Shown: positions 38,449-47,466 of the stretch, in pieces
Numbering within the stretch: the stretch's first letter is position 1
Layout of the letters: every line of letters begins with the position of its first letter
Translations under genes and position numbers: made by a program
The notes under the pieces: model-generated
What the model was told of the DNA's origin: nothing
The model's database searches: none
What the model saw: only the letters and a program-made list of their open reading frames with translations
NCBI GenBank assembly: GCA_902788555.1
Contig: CADAKQ010000016.1
Location: 1-55,823, forward strand
From: an uncultured Lachnospiraceae bacterium
GTDB lineage: Bacteria; Bacillota; Clostridia; Lachnospirales; Lachnospiraceae
Reading direction: 5' to 3'
DNA length: 55,823 nt

Positions 38449-38497
38449 AAGACAGGTGCTTAACATAGTATAAGAAAGCTATGCAAGTACCTGTCTT
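38449..38497. terminator. Bidirectional terminator between GH42 gene and yhaM
   Basis: AAGACAGGT (38449-38457) pairs with ACCTGTCTT (38489-38497), with an additional inner CATAG/CTATG stem. The minus-strand side is followed by TTGTTTTATCTTTT, the plus side by ATTATT, so it probably serves both convergent genes, better for yhaM. Confidence 0.8.
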
Positions 38498-38508
38498 ATT
38501 ATTAACTA

Positions 38509-39450
38509 CTACTCATCGGTTACACGTACATTGGAATCAAACATCTTGTTATAGCCCATCCACTCTTTCTTGCCGTTGTTGGAATTGATAAGCTCTGTGA
38601 AGGTTTCAAGCTTGGCATCAAGATTATCCGCATGTGCAAGCGCAAGGGCTTCTATAATAGCCGGTTTTTTCGGTGAGCCAAATTCAAGCTCTCCATGATG
38701 AGCGAGTATGCAATGCTTAAGCTCGTTTCCGAGAACAGTCGGAAAGTCACCCATAGTCCTTATTTTCTCATCTACCATCATAGCACCCATAACTATATGT
38801 CCTATAAACTGACCTTCATCCGTATAGTCATTTTCAGGAAAGCTTGATAGCTCGTCAACCTTGCCTATATCATGAAGAAGAGCCGCCGTAACAAGCAAAT
38901 CTCTTTTAATAACAGGATAATTGTCTGCTATATATATACAAAGCTTTGCAACGGATAAGGAGTGTTCCAGCAGACCTCCTATAAATCCGTGATGTATGGA
39001 TTTTGCCGCCGAGTGAACCTTGAATTTCTTGATGAAGACTTCATCATCGACAAAAAAAAGCTTTAATAATTGGTTTAAATGCTCCTCTTTCACCGTATCA
39101 ACGATTCCGAGCAATTCCTTATACATACCATCTATATCCCTCCCGGAGCATGGAAAATAATCTGACGGGTCATACTCACCCTCATCTGCTTTTCTTATTC
39201 TTTTGACATTAAGCTGAAGAGCATTATTGAAGGACGTAACCTGAGCATCAACCCTTATATAATCCATAGCATCAAAATGCTCTATGGCATTGTTAAGCTC
39301 CCAAACCTTTGCATCAGCTACCCCTGTCTTATCCTGAAGTATAAGCGAATAATATGTTTTACCTGCCTTTGTGGTGGCGGTTGTCTTATTTTTACAAAGA
39401 TATACCTCCGAAATACTTTCGCCTTCTCTTAATTCATCAATAAAATACAT
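38509..39450 (-). CDS. yhaM: 3'-5' exoribonuclease YhaM family
   Basis: A 313-aa protein with an N-terminal OB fold (about 8-90: EGESISEVYLCKNKTTATTKAGKTYYSLILQDKTG) and an HD phosphohydrolase domain (about 150-270: HHGFIGGLLEHSLSVAKL, LHDIGKVDEL, CILAHHGELEFGSPKKP). This OB+HD layout is that of YhaM, involved in RNA 3'-end trimming. The ATG at 39450 is chosen because AAAGGAAG is just upstream; the longer frame would start with GTG inside the RBS. 25 nt behind a sensor kinase, likely cotranscribed. Confidence 0.9.
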   Translation of the reverse strand: MYFIDELREGESISEVYLCKNKTTATTKAGKTYYSLILQDKTGVADAKVWELNNAIEHFDAMDYIRVDAQVTSFNNALQLNVKRIRKADEGEYDPSDYFPCSGRDIDGMYKELLGIVDTVKEEHLNQLLKLFFVDDEVFIKKFKVHSAAKSIHHGFIGGLLEHSLSVAKLCIYIADNYPVIKRDLLVTAALLHDIGKVDELSSFPENDYTDEGQFIGHIVMGAMMVDEKIRTMGDFPTVLGNELKHCILAHHGELEFGSPKKPAIIEALALAHADNLDAKLETFTELINSNNGKKEWMGYNKMFDSNVRVTDE

Positions 39451-39475
39451 ACTGCTTCCTTTCTGCACCCTTTAA

Positions 39476-40915
39476 TTATTCCTCACTGCCACTTTCTTTT
39501 TCAACCAGTGACTTTGCAAGTGAAAAAGTAAACTCCGTACCGACACCCTCGGTGCTTACTACATTTATATTTTCATTATGTGCTTTTATAATCTCCTTTG
39601 TTATGGAAAGTCCCAAGCCCGTTCCCTGCTTATCCTTTCCGCGAGATGAGTCAACCTTATAAAAACGAACCCATATTTTCTGCAAATCCTCTTTTGAAAT
39701 TCCACATCCTTCATCCTTTATTGATATGAATATTTTCTCGTTTTTCTCAGTAAGGGTAATATATATACTTTTTCCCTCAGGTGTAAATTTAATGGCATTG
39801 TCAAGCAAATTGTAAATCACCTGCTGAATCTTGGTTTTATCTGCATAGACCATAGTATGCTCGCAATGATTATTAAGCCAGATTTTAACTCCCTTTTCTA
39901 TACATTTACCCTCATAGGAATTCATCGCCATTCTGACAAGCTCGAGTACATCAAAATCCTTTGCCACAAGCCAGATTCCGTATGAATCAAATTTATTGAG
40001 TTCCAGCAGACCTGTCGTTAGCTTGGAAAGTCTGTTTGTTTCATTTACAATTATATTAAGATATCTGTCCTGCTTTTCGGGTGGTATGGTTCCATCCTGA
40101 ATAGCCTGAACATAACCCTTTATGGAGGTAAGCGGAGAACGGAAATCATGTGAGATATTGGATATAAAATCCTTTCTGTACTCCTCCAGCTTGGAAAGCT
40201 CCGATGCCATATATTCAAGTGATGCAGCAAGCTGTCCGATTTCATTATCTGAGTTGATATCCAGCTTGACATCAAAATTACCTGTGGAATACTGCTCAGC
40301 AGCAGCATTTATCTTTCTTATAGGTCTCATAATTCTACCGGAGATAAGTCCTAAGGCAGCAAAAGAAATAACGAGCATAACCAAAAACGGAATATAAATC
40401 GCCTGAATTATATTTTTTTGCAGAGACCTTAATTCTTCCTCTGTCGAATGCATAAAAAGCATTCCGTCTGATATATTATTTATCCTTATCGGAATAGCAA
40501 CCGTAACTACATCCTCTTTAAAGTGTCCGTAAAAATCCCCCGAAAAAGTCTGTGTGGTAAGCATGTCAAAATCCTGATTTAAAAAAAATATATTTTTGGG
40601 TGCTTCAGGATGGGAAGCTGCTCTGGAGGAAGCTATAACTATACCCTTTTCATCTGTTATCCATATACTTGCCGCAAGCGTCTCACTGTAATATTCAAGA
40701 TTGTTTATAAGCTGTCTGTGTGTTATATTTCCCTGCATATAGTCTGCTACAGTCTGATCTGCTATAAGAAGAGCCTCATTGGTAAGTACCTCCGACCTTT
40801 CCTTAACCATGATTCTTCTTGTGGTAAATGTAGCATATACAACAACCGATATAAACAAAGCTATTGATAAAAACAAAAATCCCAGAAAGATTTTATCAAA
40901 CAATGAACGTTTCAA
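39476..40915 (-). CDS. Sensor histidine kinase (HAMP-HisKA-HATPase)
   Basis: A 479-aa membrane kinase. TM1 about 9-30, an extracellular sensor of about 140 residues, TM2 about 170-190, HAMP (GRIMRPIRKINAAAEQYSTGNFD), HisKA with phospho-His in NISHDFRSPLTS, N box NLLDNAIKFTPEG and G boxes DEGCGIS and GTGLGL. The start codon is TTG at 40915 (no nearby ATG; GAGGTGAGA upstream), 3 nt after the response-regulator stop, so the two are coupled. The sensor resembles PhoR/ResE-like wall-stress kinases, but no specific signal can be read. Confidence 0.92.
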   Translation of the reverse strand: MKRSLFDKIFLGFLFLSIALFISVVVYATFTTRRIMVKERSEVLTNEALLIADQTVADYMQGNITHRQLINNLEYYSETLAASIWITDEKGIVIASSRAASHPEAPKNIFFLNQDFDMLTTQTFSGDFYGHFKEDVVTVAIPIRINNISDGMLFMHSTEEELRSLQKNIIQAIYIPFLVMLVISFAALGLISGRIMRPIRKINAAAEQYSTGNFDVKLDINSDNEIGQLAASLEYMASELSKLEEYRKDFISNISHDFRSPLTSIKGYVQAIQDGTIPPEKQDRYLNIIVNETNRLSKLTTGLLELNKFDSYGIWLVAKDFDVLELVRMAMNSYEGKCIEKGVKIWLNNHCEHTMVYADKTKIQQVIYNLLDNAIKFTPEGKSIYITLTEKNEKIFISIKDEGCGISKEDLQKIWVRFYKVDSSRGKDKQGTGLGLSITKEIIKAHNENINVVSTEGVGTEFTFSLAKSLVEKESGSEE

Positions 40916-40918
40916 TTA

Positions 40919-41629
40919 TTATCTCACCTCAAATTTGTATCCCTTGCCCCAAACGGTAGTTATCGCCCAGTTGCTTCCGTCATGTATCTTTTCTCTAAGT
41001 CTTTTTATATGTACGTCAACAGTTCTTGAATCACCGACAAATTCATACCCCCACAGCTTATCCAAAAGCTGGTCTCTTGTAAAAACCTGATTCGGATGTC
41101 TTGCAAGAAAATATAAAAGCTCTAATTCCTTAGGCGGCATTTCAACCTGTGTCCCATCAAAGACAACTGTATAATTGGTTATATTTACAAGAAGTCCGTC
41201 ATATTCGACAAAATCTCCCTTGTGGTCCGTATCGGCAGCCAGGCTGTTTCTCTCAGGTGCATAACTTGACCTCCTAAGTACTGCCTTCACTCTTGCCACA
41301 AGCTCATTTGAATCAAAGGGCTTAATCATATAATCATCTGCCCCAAGCTTAAGTCCCAAGACCTTGTCGAACACCTCACCCTTGGCAGAAAGCATAATTA
41401 TCGGTATCTGCAGGGTTTTTCTGATTTCGGTGCAGACCTCATATCCGTCAATATCCGGAAGCATTATATCAAGGAGTACAAGATTAGGATTAAACGATTT
41501 GACAAGCTCCAATGCATCCCTGCCATTATATGCTATCTCTGTTTCAAAAAATTCCTTTGTCAAATAAAGAGATATAAGCTCTGCTATATTTTCATCATCA
41601 TCTACTATAAGTATTTTTTGTTTATCCAT
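40919..41629 (-). CDS. OmpR/PhoB-family response regulator
   Basis: A 236-aa two-domain regulator: receiver (1-120; acidic pocket DDDEN, phospho-Asp in LLDIMLPDIDGYE, Lys in MIKPFD) and winged-helix DNA-binding domain (about 135-235; ELLYFLARHPNQVFTRDQLLDKLWGYEFVGDSRTVDVHIKRLREKI). Partner of the adjacent sensor kinase. RBS is GGGGGAAGGGA just before the ATG. Regulon not visible. Confidence 0.94.
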   Translation of the reverse strand: MDKQKILIVDDDENIAELISLYLTKEFFETEIAYNGRDALELVKSFNPNLVLLDIMLPDIDGYEVCTEIRKTLQIPIIMLSAKGEVFDKVLGLKLGADDYMIKPFDSNELVARVKAVLRRSSYAPERNSLAADTDHKGDFVEYDGLLVNITNYTVVFDGTQVEMPPKELELLYFLARHPNQVFTRDQLLDKLWGYEFVGDSRTVDVHIKRLREKIHDGSNWAITTVWGKGYKFEVR

Positions 41630-41679
41630 TCCCTTCCCCCCTGATAAATTTTATATAAGCTACATTAAGCATATGTTTT

Positions 41680-44112
41680 TTATAATTCAACTATTGTTAC
41701 TCCGTATTCGCCTTCTCCGTATTCACCCGCTCTAAAGGATTTGACAAGAGGATGTTTTTTTAAAAACTGATGAATACCGTTTCTTAAAGCTCCTGTACCC
41801 TTTCCGTGAATGATAGTTACCTTCTCAAGATGAGAAAGTGCCGCATCATCAAGATACTTGTCTATTTCCGAGACCGCTTCATCCACAGTCTTTCCCATAA
41901 CATTTATCTCAGGCGATATAAACATTGCTTTTCCTGCCACAGGACTGCCGCCCTTAGCACGCTTAACATATTCATTTTTCGGTTCGGCATCCGGAATAAT
42001 AATAAGGTCGCTTATAGGCAGTCTGGAATTAAGAATGCCCATCTTAACACCGGCTACTCCGTTTGCATCCGGAAGCGAGGTTATGGTTCCTCTCGCATCC
42101 ATACTTATCACCTCTACGGTATCACCTATATGAAAATCCTTTGCCTTATGCTGTGAAGTACGTTTTGGCGAAGAGTTCTTCTTCCCGGATTCATAACTGT
42201 TAAGCTTATCACGAAGCTTACCTCTTTTTTCTTCCATGACCTTCATATCCGCTTTTTCCGGATTGTTACGCCATTTGTTATAATCACGAATTGTCTTATC
42301 CGCAAGCTCCTTGGCTTCTTCTATTATATCTGAGGCCTCTTCTCTTGCTTTGGCAATTATATCAGCCTTTTTTTCGTTAAGATTTTTTTCCTTTTCAATA
42401 AGGCTTTGCTTTAGTTCTTCAACTTCCTTCTTGTACTGCCCTATAGCTCTTTCATCTTCTTCTATGGCATTTTTACTTTTTTCAAGGTCTGCTATAAGAC
42501 TCTCCATATCTATACTGTCAGAGCTGACATTTGTTTTAGCCGCTTCAATTATATAATCAGGTAGTCCCAGCTTCTTTGAAATGGCAAACGCATTGGACTT
42601 TCCCGGTATACCTATCATAAGCTTATAGGTCGGTTGAAGAGTTTTTACGTCGAATTCGCACGAAGCATTTTCCACACCGTTTGTTGAAAGAGCGTAGGTC
42701 TTAAGCTCACTGTAGTGTGTGGTTGCCATACATCTTGCTCCCATTTCCTTAAGATGATTAAGTATGGCAATGGCAAGTGCAGCGCCTTCAACAGGATCGG
42801 TTCCTCCACCCAGCTCATCAAAAAGGCAAAGAGAGTTTTCCTTTGCATGAGCTACTATATAGACAATATTGCTCATATGGGATGAGAAGGTTGAAAGACT
42901 TTGCTCTATACTCTGCTCGTCACCTATATCCGCAAATACATCATCAAAAACAGAAAGTCTTGACCCCTCCATAGCCGGTATATGAAGTCCAGACTGTCCC
43001 ATAAGAGTAAATAATCCCAATGTTTTAAGTGAAACCGTTTTACCACCTGTGTTTGGTCCCGTTACGATAAGCAGATTATACTCCTCGCCCAGTCTTATAT
43101 CCACAGGCACAACACTGTGCTTTTCCAAAAGCGGATGTCTGCCCTGTTTTATATCTATAATTCCGTCTTCATTAAAAATCGGCTGGCTTCCGTTATATGA
43201 GCGGGCAAACTTAGCCTTGGCAAATATAAAATCAAGATCAACCAAAGTGTCAAGATTAAACTTAATATCCTCGACTGCCTCTGCTGCCATATTACTTAAG
43301 CTCTCAAGAATTTCCTCTATCTCGATTAATTCCTCGTTGGCAAGCTCCTTTATCTCGTTATTAAGATTAACCACCGCCATAGGCTCTATGAAAAGTGTCG
43401 AGCCTGACTGTGATCGGTCATGAATCATACCAGGAAACTGTGAGCGGTATTCCTGCTTAACAGGTATACAGTAACGTCCGTTTCTCATGGTTATTATGCT
43501 GTCCTGAAGCTTATCCTTTGAAGCATCGCTTTTAACAAGCTTAAGAAGCTGTTCATGAAGCTTATCATTTGTAAGCTTAATTCTCCTTCTTATGGACTTA
43601 AGCTTTGATGATGCATCATCAGCTATCTCATCTACAGCAAGTATGCATCTTCTTATCTCCGAAGAAATGTGGGGAAGTATAACGAGCTGATTAAATCTTT
43701 CGGTCAGCGAATCATAAACTATTCCCGGTTCTTCGTCTGCTTCACTCCTTTTTGAATTCTTTGCGGTAACCGTATCGGCTAGATCCGAACCGTCACCGTA
43801 AGCCTTAACCTCTATAGCAGCATTAATTACTCCTGCCACATCCAGAAGCTCCGCTGCCGTAAGTGCGCCCTTAACCTCAAGTCTTTTTATTGAAGCATAT
43901 ATATCCTTAAGTCCCGAAAATGATACATTACCCTGCTTATTCAGACGAAGCAATGCATCTCTTGTTTCCTCCTGATAGGTATTTATAACATTTATATCCC
44001 GCTGCGGCTTAATTCTGTCACAGCGTCTTTTTGCCATATCCGAAGCCGCATACTCAGTGAGCATACCAATTATTTTATTAAATTCAAGTACACGCAAGCT
44101 TCGTTTATTCAT
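41680..44112 (-). CDS. mutS2: MutS2, endonuclease/ribosome-associated ATPase
   Basis: A 810-aa MutS2: core and clamp region to about 320, ATPase with Walker A GPNTGGKT (352-359) and CLFDELGGGTDP (Walker B), a long coiled coil (about 515-650) and a C-terminal Smr domain (IHGKGTGALRNGIHQFLKKHP...GEGEYGVTIVEL). Lacks the mismatch-recognition N-domain of MutS1. Family roles are suppression of recombination and rescue of collided ribosomes. True start is ATG 44112 with AGGAGA 7 nt upstream; an 11-codon in-frame extension would begin inside the inverted-repeat element and has no RBS. Confidence 0.95.
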   Translation of the reverse strand: MNKRSLRVLEFNKIIGMLTEYAASDMAKRRCDRIKPQRDINVINTYQEETRDALLRLNKQGNVSFSGLKDIYASIKRLEVKGALTAAELLDVAGVINAAIEVKAYGDGSDLADTVTAKNSKRSEADEEPGIVYDSLTERFNQLVILPHISSEIRRCILAVDEIADDASSKLKSIRRRIKLTNDKLHEQLLKLVKSDASKDKLQDSIITMRNGRYCIPVKQEYRSQFPGMIHDRSQSGSTLFIEPMAVVNLNNEIKELANEELIEIEEILESLSNMAAEAVEDIKFNLDTLVDLDFIFAKAKFARSYNGSQPIFNEDGIIDIKQGRHPLLEKHSVVPVDIRLGEEYNLLIVTGPNTGGKTVSLKTLGLFTLMGQSGLHIPAMEGSRLSVFDDVFADIGDEQSIEQSLSTFSSHMSNIVYIVAHAKENSLCLFDELGGGTDPVEGAALAIAILNHLKEMGARCMATTHYSELKTYALSTNGVENASCEFDVKTLQPTYKLMIGIPGKSNAFAISKKLGLPDYIIEAAKTNVSSDSIDMESLIADLEKSKNAIEEDERAIGQYKKEVEELKQSLIEKEKNLNEKKADIIAKAREEASDIIEEAKELADKTIRDYNKWRNNPEKADMKVMEEKRGKLRDKLNSYESGKKNSSPKRTSQHKAKDFHIGDTVEVISMDARGTITSLPDANGVAGVKMGILNSRLPISDLIIIPDAEPKNEYVKRAKGGSPVAGKAMFISPEINVMGKTVDEAVSEIDKYLDDAALSHLEKVTIIHGKGTGALRNGIHQFLKKHPLVKSFRAGEYGEGEYGVTIVEL

Positions 44113-44127
44113 AATTTCTCCTATTAC

Positions 44128-44262
44128 GTACCACGTATATAACACCCCATCATAAACACGCTCTCGCTCGGATTTCGACGTAGTGGTACTAAACTCGAAA
44201 ATACCTCGCTAAGTACCAACGTCTCAATACGGTTTACTTATGGGGTGTTATATACGTGGTAC
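44128..44262. repeat. 135-bp element with perfect 23-bp inverted termini
   Basis: GTACCACGTATATAACACCC at the left terminus (44128-44150 in full) is exactly repeated in reverse complement at 44240-44262. Inside, TAAAC/GTTTA (44153-44157 with 44232-44236), GACGT/ACGTC (44177-44181 with 44219-44223) and TGGTACT/AGTACCA (44184-44190 with 44212-44218) allow one long imperfect hairpin. It fills most of the 211-nt aspS-mutS2 gap. It has no coding capacity and no T run, so it looks like a MITE/REP-like element or a structured RNA, not a standard terminator. Confidence 0.85.
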
Positions 44263-44323
44263 TTACACAATGACTTAATAAAAATAATTATATCTTAATA
44301 TTAGTTTTTATAACTGCATATCT

Positions 44324-46123
44324 TTATTCTTCTATGTCGTATGATTTAATAATATTAATTCCCAGCTCCTCAAGCTGCTTTTCATCTACTTTGTTCGGTG
44401 CCTCACTCATAAGACATGAAGCATCCTTAATCTTAGGGAAGGCGATGACATCACGAATCGAATCCTCCTTAGCCATAAGCATGGTAAGACGGTCAAGTCC
44501 GTATGCGAGTCCTGCGTGTGGCGGTACTCCGTACTTAAATGCGTTAAGCAGGAATCCAAACTGTTCGTAGGCCTTCTCCATAGTAAATCCAAGAGCCTTA
44601 AACATCTTCTCCTGAATATCATTCTGATGGATACGCACGCTGCCTCCTCCGATTTCATTTCCGTTTAATACGATATCGTATGCCTTTGCACGAACCCTGC
44701 CCGGATCACTCTCGATATACTCAAGGTCTTCCTCCATAGGCATGGTAAACGGATGGTGCATAGCCTGATATCTGCCTAAATCCTCGTTCCACTCAAGAAG
44801 CGGGAATTCGGTAATCCATACAAATCTGTACTCGTTCTTATCAAGGAGTCCGAGCTGGTTTGCAAGCTCTACTCTTAAAGCTCCAAGCACATCATATACA
44901 AGCTTATTCTTATCGGCTGCAAATAATAATAAATCTCCTGCTTCACCTTCCATAGCCGATATGATATTCTTCATCTCGTCCTCAGTCATAAACTTTGCAA
45001 AGGATGATTTATAGCTTCCGTCCTCCTGAATTGCTATATATGCAAGCCCCTTTGCACCGTAGCCCTTCGCAAAATCAACTAAGGCATCTATCTTCTTACG
45101 AGGCATAGCTCCTTGACCCTTGGCATTGATACCTCTTACGCTTCCGCCATTATCTATAGCACCCTTAAATACCACAAACTCGCAGTTTTTAACTACATCC
45201 GTGATATCCTTAAGCTCCATACCGAATCTAAGGTCAGGTTTATCGGAACCGAATCTCTCCATAGCCTCCTTGTAGGTCATTCTCTGTATAGGAAGCGAAA
45301 CATCAACTCCGATAGTCTCCTTAAAAAGCTTGGCAAGAAGTCTTTCATTTACGTCAATTACATCATCCACGTCCACAAATGAAAGCTCCATATCTATCTG
45401 GGTAAACTCCGGCTGTCTGTCGGCACGTAAATCCTCATCACGATAGCAGCGTGCTATCTGGAAATATCTGTCATAGCCCGAGCACATAAGAAGCTGCTTA
45501 TATATCTGCGGTGACTGTGGAAGCGCATAAAATGTCCCCGGATGCACACGGCTTGGTACAAGATAATCTCTTGCTCCCTCAGGAGTAGACTTACAAAGTG
45601 TAGGCGTCTCAATCTCCAAAAATCCCTCTTCGGCAAGAAATGCTCTTGTAAGAGTTGCAACCTTACTTCTAAGCATAATATTTTTTTGAAGATCAGGTCT
45701 TCTTAAATCTAAGTATCTGTATTTTAATCTTAATTCTTCCTTAGTCTTGCTGTTTTCCTCAATCGGAAACGGAGGTGTATCCGCTTCGGAAAGAATTCTT
45801 ATATCGGAAGCTATTACCTCTATATCACCTGTTGCGATATTTTCATTTACGGCACCGGCTCTTTTTGCAACCTTACCGGTAATTGCAACTACAAATTCAC
45901 TTCTTAATTTTTCTGCCTTGGCATACTTTTCAGAGCCGACATTTGCCTCCTCAAAAATAACCTGAAGTATACCTGAACGGTCACGCAAATCAACAAAGAT
46001 GATACCACCCTTATTTCTGCTCTTTTGCACCCATCCCATAACCGTAACCTCGTTACCTATAAGTGCATTACTAACCTCTGTACATCTGTGACTTCTTTTA
46101 AGTCCTTTCATTGTTTCAGCCAT
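44324..46123 (-). CDS. aspS: Aspartyl-tRNA synthetase
   Basis: Charges tRNA-Asp. A 599-aa bacterial-type class IIb enzyme: N-terminal OB anticodon domain (GNEVTVMGWVQKSRNKGGIIFVDLRDRSG), catalytic domain with motif 2 (QIARCYRDEDLRADRQPEFTQIDME) and motif 3 (GLAYGLDRLTML), with the inserted GAD domain about 290-420. Length is normal. Begins 2 nt after hisS stops; its RBS AAGGAGA lies in the end of hisS, so hisS-aspS are coupled as in many Firmicutes. Confidence 0.97.
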   Translation of the reverse strand: MAETMKGLKRSHRCTEVSNALIGNEVTVMGWVQKSRNKGGIIFVDLRDRSGILQVIFEEANVGSEKYAKAEKLRSEFVVAITGKVAKRAGAVNENIATGDIEVIASDIRILSEADTPPFPIEENSKTKEELRLKYRYLDLRRPDLQKNIMLRSKVATLTRAFLAEEGFLEIETPTLCKSTPEGARDYLVPSRVHPGTFYALPQSPQIYKQLLMCSGYDRYFQIARCYRDEDLRADRQPEFTQIDMELSFVDVDDVIDVNERLLAKLFKETIGVDVSLPIQRMTYKEAMERFGSDKPDLRFGMELKDITDVVKNCEFVVFKGAIDNGGSVRGINAKGQGAMPRKKIDALVDFAKGYGAKGLAYIAIQEDGSYKSSFAKFMTEDEMKNIISAMEGEAGDLLLFAADKNKLVYDVLGALRVELANQLGLLDKNEYRFVWITEFPLLEWNEDLGRYQAMHHPFTMPMEEDLEYIESDPGRVRAKAYDIVLNGNEIGGGSVRIHQNDIQEKMFKALGFTMEKAYEQFGFLLNAFKYGVPPHAGLAYGLDRLTMLMAKEDSIRDVIAFPKIKDASCLMSEAPNKVDEKQLEELGINIIKSYDIEE

Positions 46124-46125
46124 TT

Positions 46126-47451
46126 TTAAATCTCCTTATCCTTAAAAAACTCTACGAACTCAGTATAGCCTTCCTCTGCCATCTGATCCTTTTGGAATTT
46201 TTTATTTTTCTTCATAACAACCACATTGACAGTTTTTCCTGCCGCTCTTTCTTCCTTTGCCTTTTCAAGAATCTTAAGAAGCTTATCGGAAGGCATACCC
46301 TTTTCTACAAGATATGCTTTCTTTTCACTTTCTCCCGGAACCTTGAAATCATTTTCAAGCAAGAGCATTATAATTCTCTCAAATCCAATGGAAAAGCCGC
46401 AAGCCGGTGTAGGTGTTCCGATGAACTTTCCTATCATCTCATCATAACGTCCACCACCTCCGACAGAGCCGCCGTACTCATCCATGGATATCTCAAAAAT
46501 CGGTCCTGTATAGTAAGACATACCTCTTACAAGTGTAGGGTCAAACTGCATCTTAAAATCAGCAGCCTTAGCATTTTCCACACTGGTTATAATAGTCTCA
46601 AGATTGTCCGAAACCTCAGTATCAAGAAAATCGCCAAGCTCATCCCTGATAAATCTGACACCCTCTATATCACCTGTTGCTTTATCAAATAAATTGAGAT
46701 ATTTATCAACTGCTTCGCTTGAATATCCGCAGCCTAAAAGCTCTTCCTTAACTCCCTCAAGTCCAATCTTATCCATCTTATCAAGGATGATAAATACTGT
46801 ATCGTAATCGCTTTCAGGAAATCCCGAATAAGCAGCCATAGCCTTGAGTATTCTTCTGTCATTTATTCTTATAGTAAAATTCTTAAAATCAAGCCTGCCA
46901 AGCAAGGTTGTTGTAGCAAGTATAAGCTCTATCTCCGCTAAGATAGATGACTCCCCAAGTATATCTATATCACACTGCATGAACTGACGGTATCTTCCTC
47001 TCTGAGGTCTGTCGGCACGCCATACATTTCCCATCTGGAGTGCCTTAAACGGACTTGGGAGATCATTGGCATTATTTGAATAATATCTTGATAACGGAAG
47101 TGTCAGGTCATATCTTAAACCTCCGTCAACAAGTATTCCCGCATCTGCTTCGAGCTTTTCATTCGAATCATCTGCTGTCTCTTCCTTACTGTTTGCACCT
47201 TCCTTTAAAAGCGTGCTGACAGCCGAGGAAAGCTTGTCGCCTCTTTTTAATATCTTAAATATAAGCTTTTCATTTTCTCCGCCCTGATTACTGGAGAGGT
47301 TTTCTATATGCTCGACACAAGGGGTTTCCACCGAGGTAAAACCAAAGGTCTTGTATGTCTCCTTGATAAGTCCGATACAATAATCCCTTATCGCCATCTC
47401 CTTAGGGAGTATATCCTTCATACCTGTAACAGGCTTCTTCTTCATAGCCAT
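46126..47451 (-). CDS. hisS: Histidyl-tRNA synthetase
   Basis: Charges tRNA-His. A 441-aa class II enzyme with motif 2 (MGNVWRADRPQRGRYRQFMQCDIDILG), the HisA-type box (LVRGMSYYTGPIFEI) and motif 3 (GFSIGFERIIMLL). It has the beginning of an anticodon domain (KTVNVVVMKKNKKFQKDQMAEEGYTEF) that is shorter than usual, matching a clostridial form. RBS AGGAGG 8 nt before the ATG. 15 nt after hemZ and 2 nt before aspS. Confidence 0.95.
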   Translation of the reverse strand: MAMKKKPVTGMKDILPKEMAIRDYCIGLIKETYKTFGFTSVETPCVEHIENLSSNQGGENEKLIFKILKRGDKLSSAVSTLLKEGANSKEETADDSNEKLEADAGILVDGGLRYDLTLPLSRYYSNNANDLPSPFKALQMGNVWRADRPQRGRYRQFMQCDIDILGESSILAEIELILATTTLLGRLDFKNFTIRINDRRILKAMAAYSGFPESDYDTVFIILDKMDKIGLEGVKEELLGCGYSSEAVDKYLNLFDKATGDIEGVRFIRDELGDFLDTEVSDNLETIITSVENAKAADFKMQFDPTLVRGMSYYTGPIFEISMDEYGGSVGGGGRYDEMIGKFIGTPTPACGFSIGFERIIMLLLENDFKVPGESEKKAYLVEKGMPSDKLLKILEKAKEERAAGKTVNVVVMKKNKKFQKDQMAEEGYTEFVEFFKDKEI

Positions 47452-47466
47452 TTATCTATCCTCCTA

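Noticed and set aside
44113-44145. An 11-codon N-terminal extension of MutS2.
   Set aside because: It would start inside the inverted repeat and has no RBS; ATG 44112 has AGGAGA at 7 nt.
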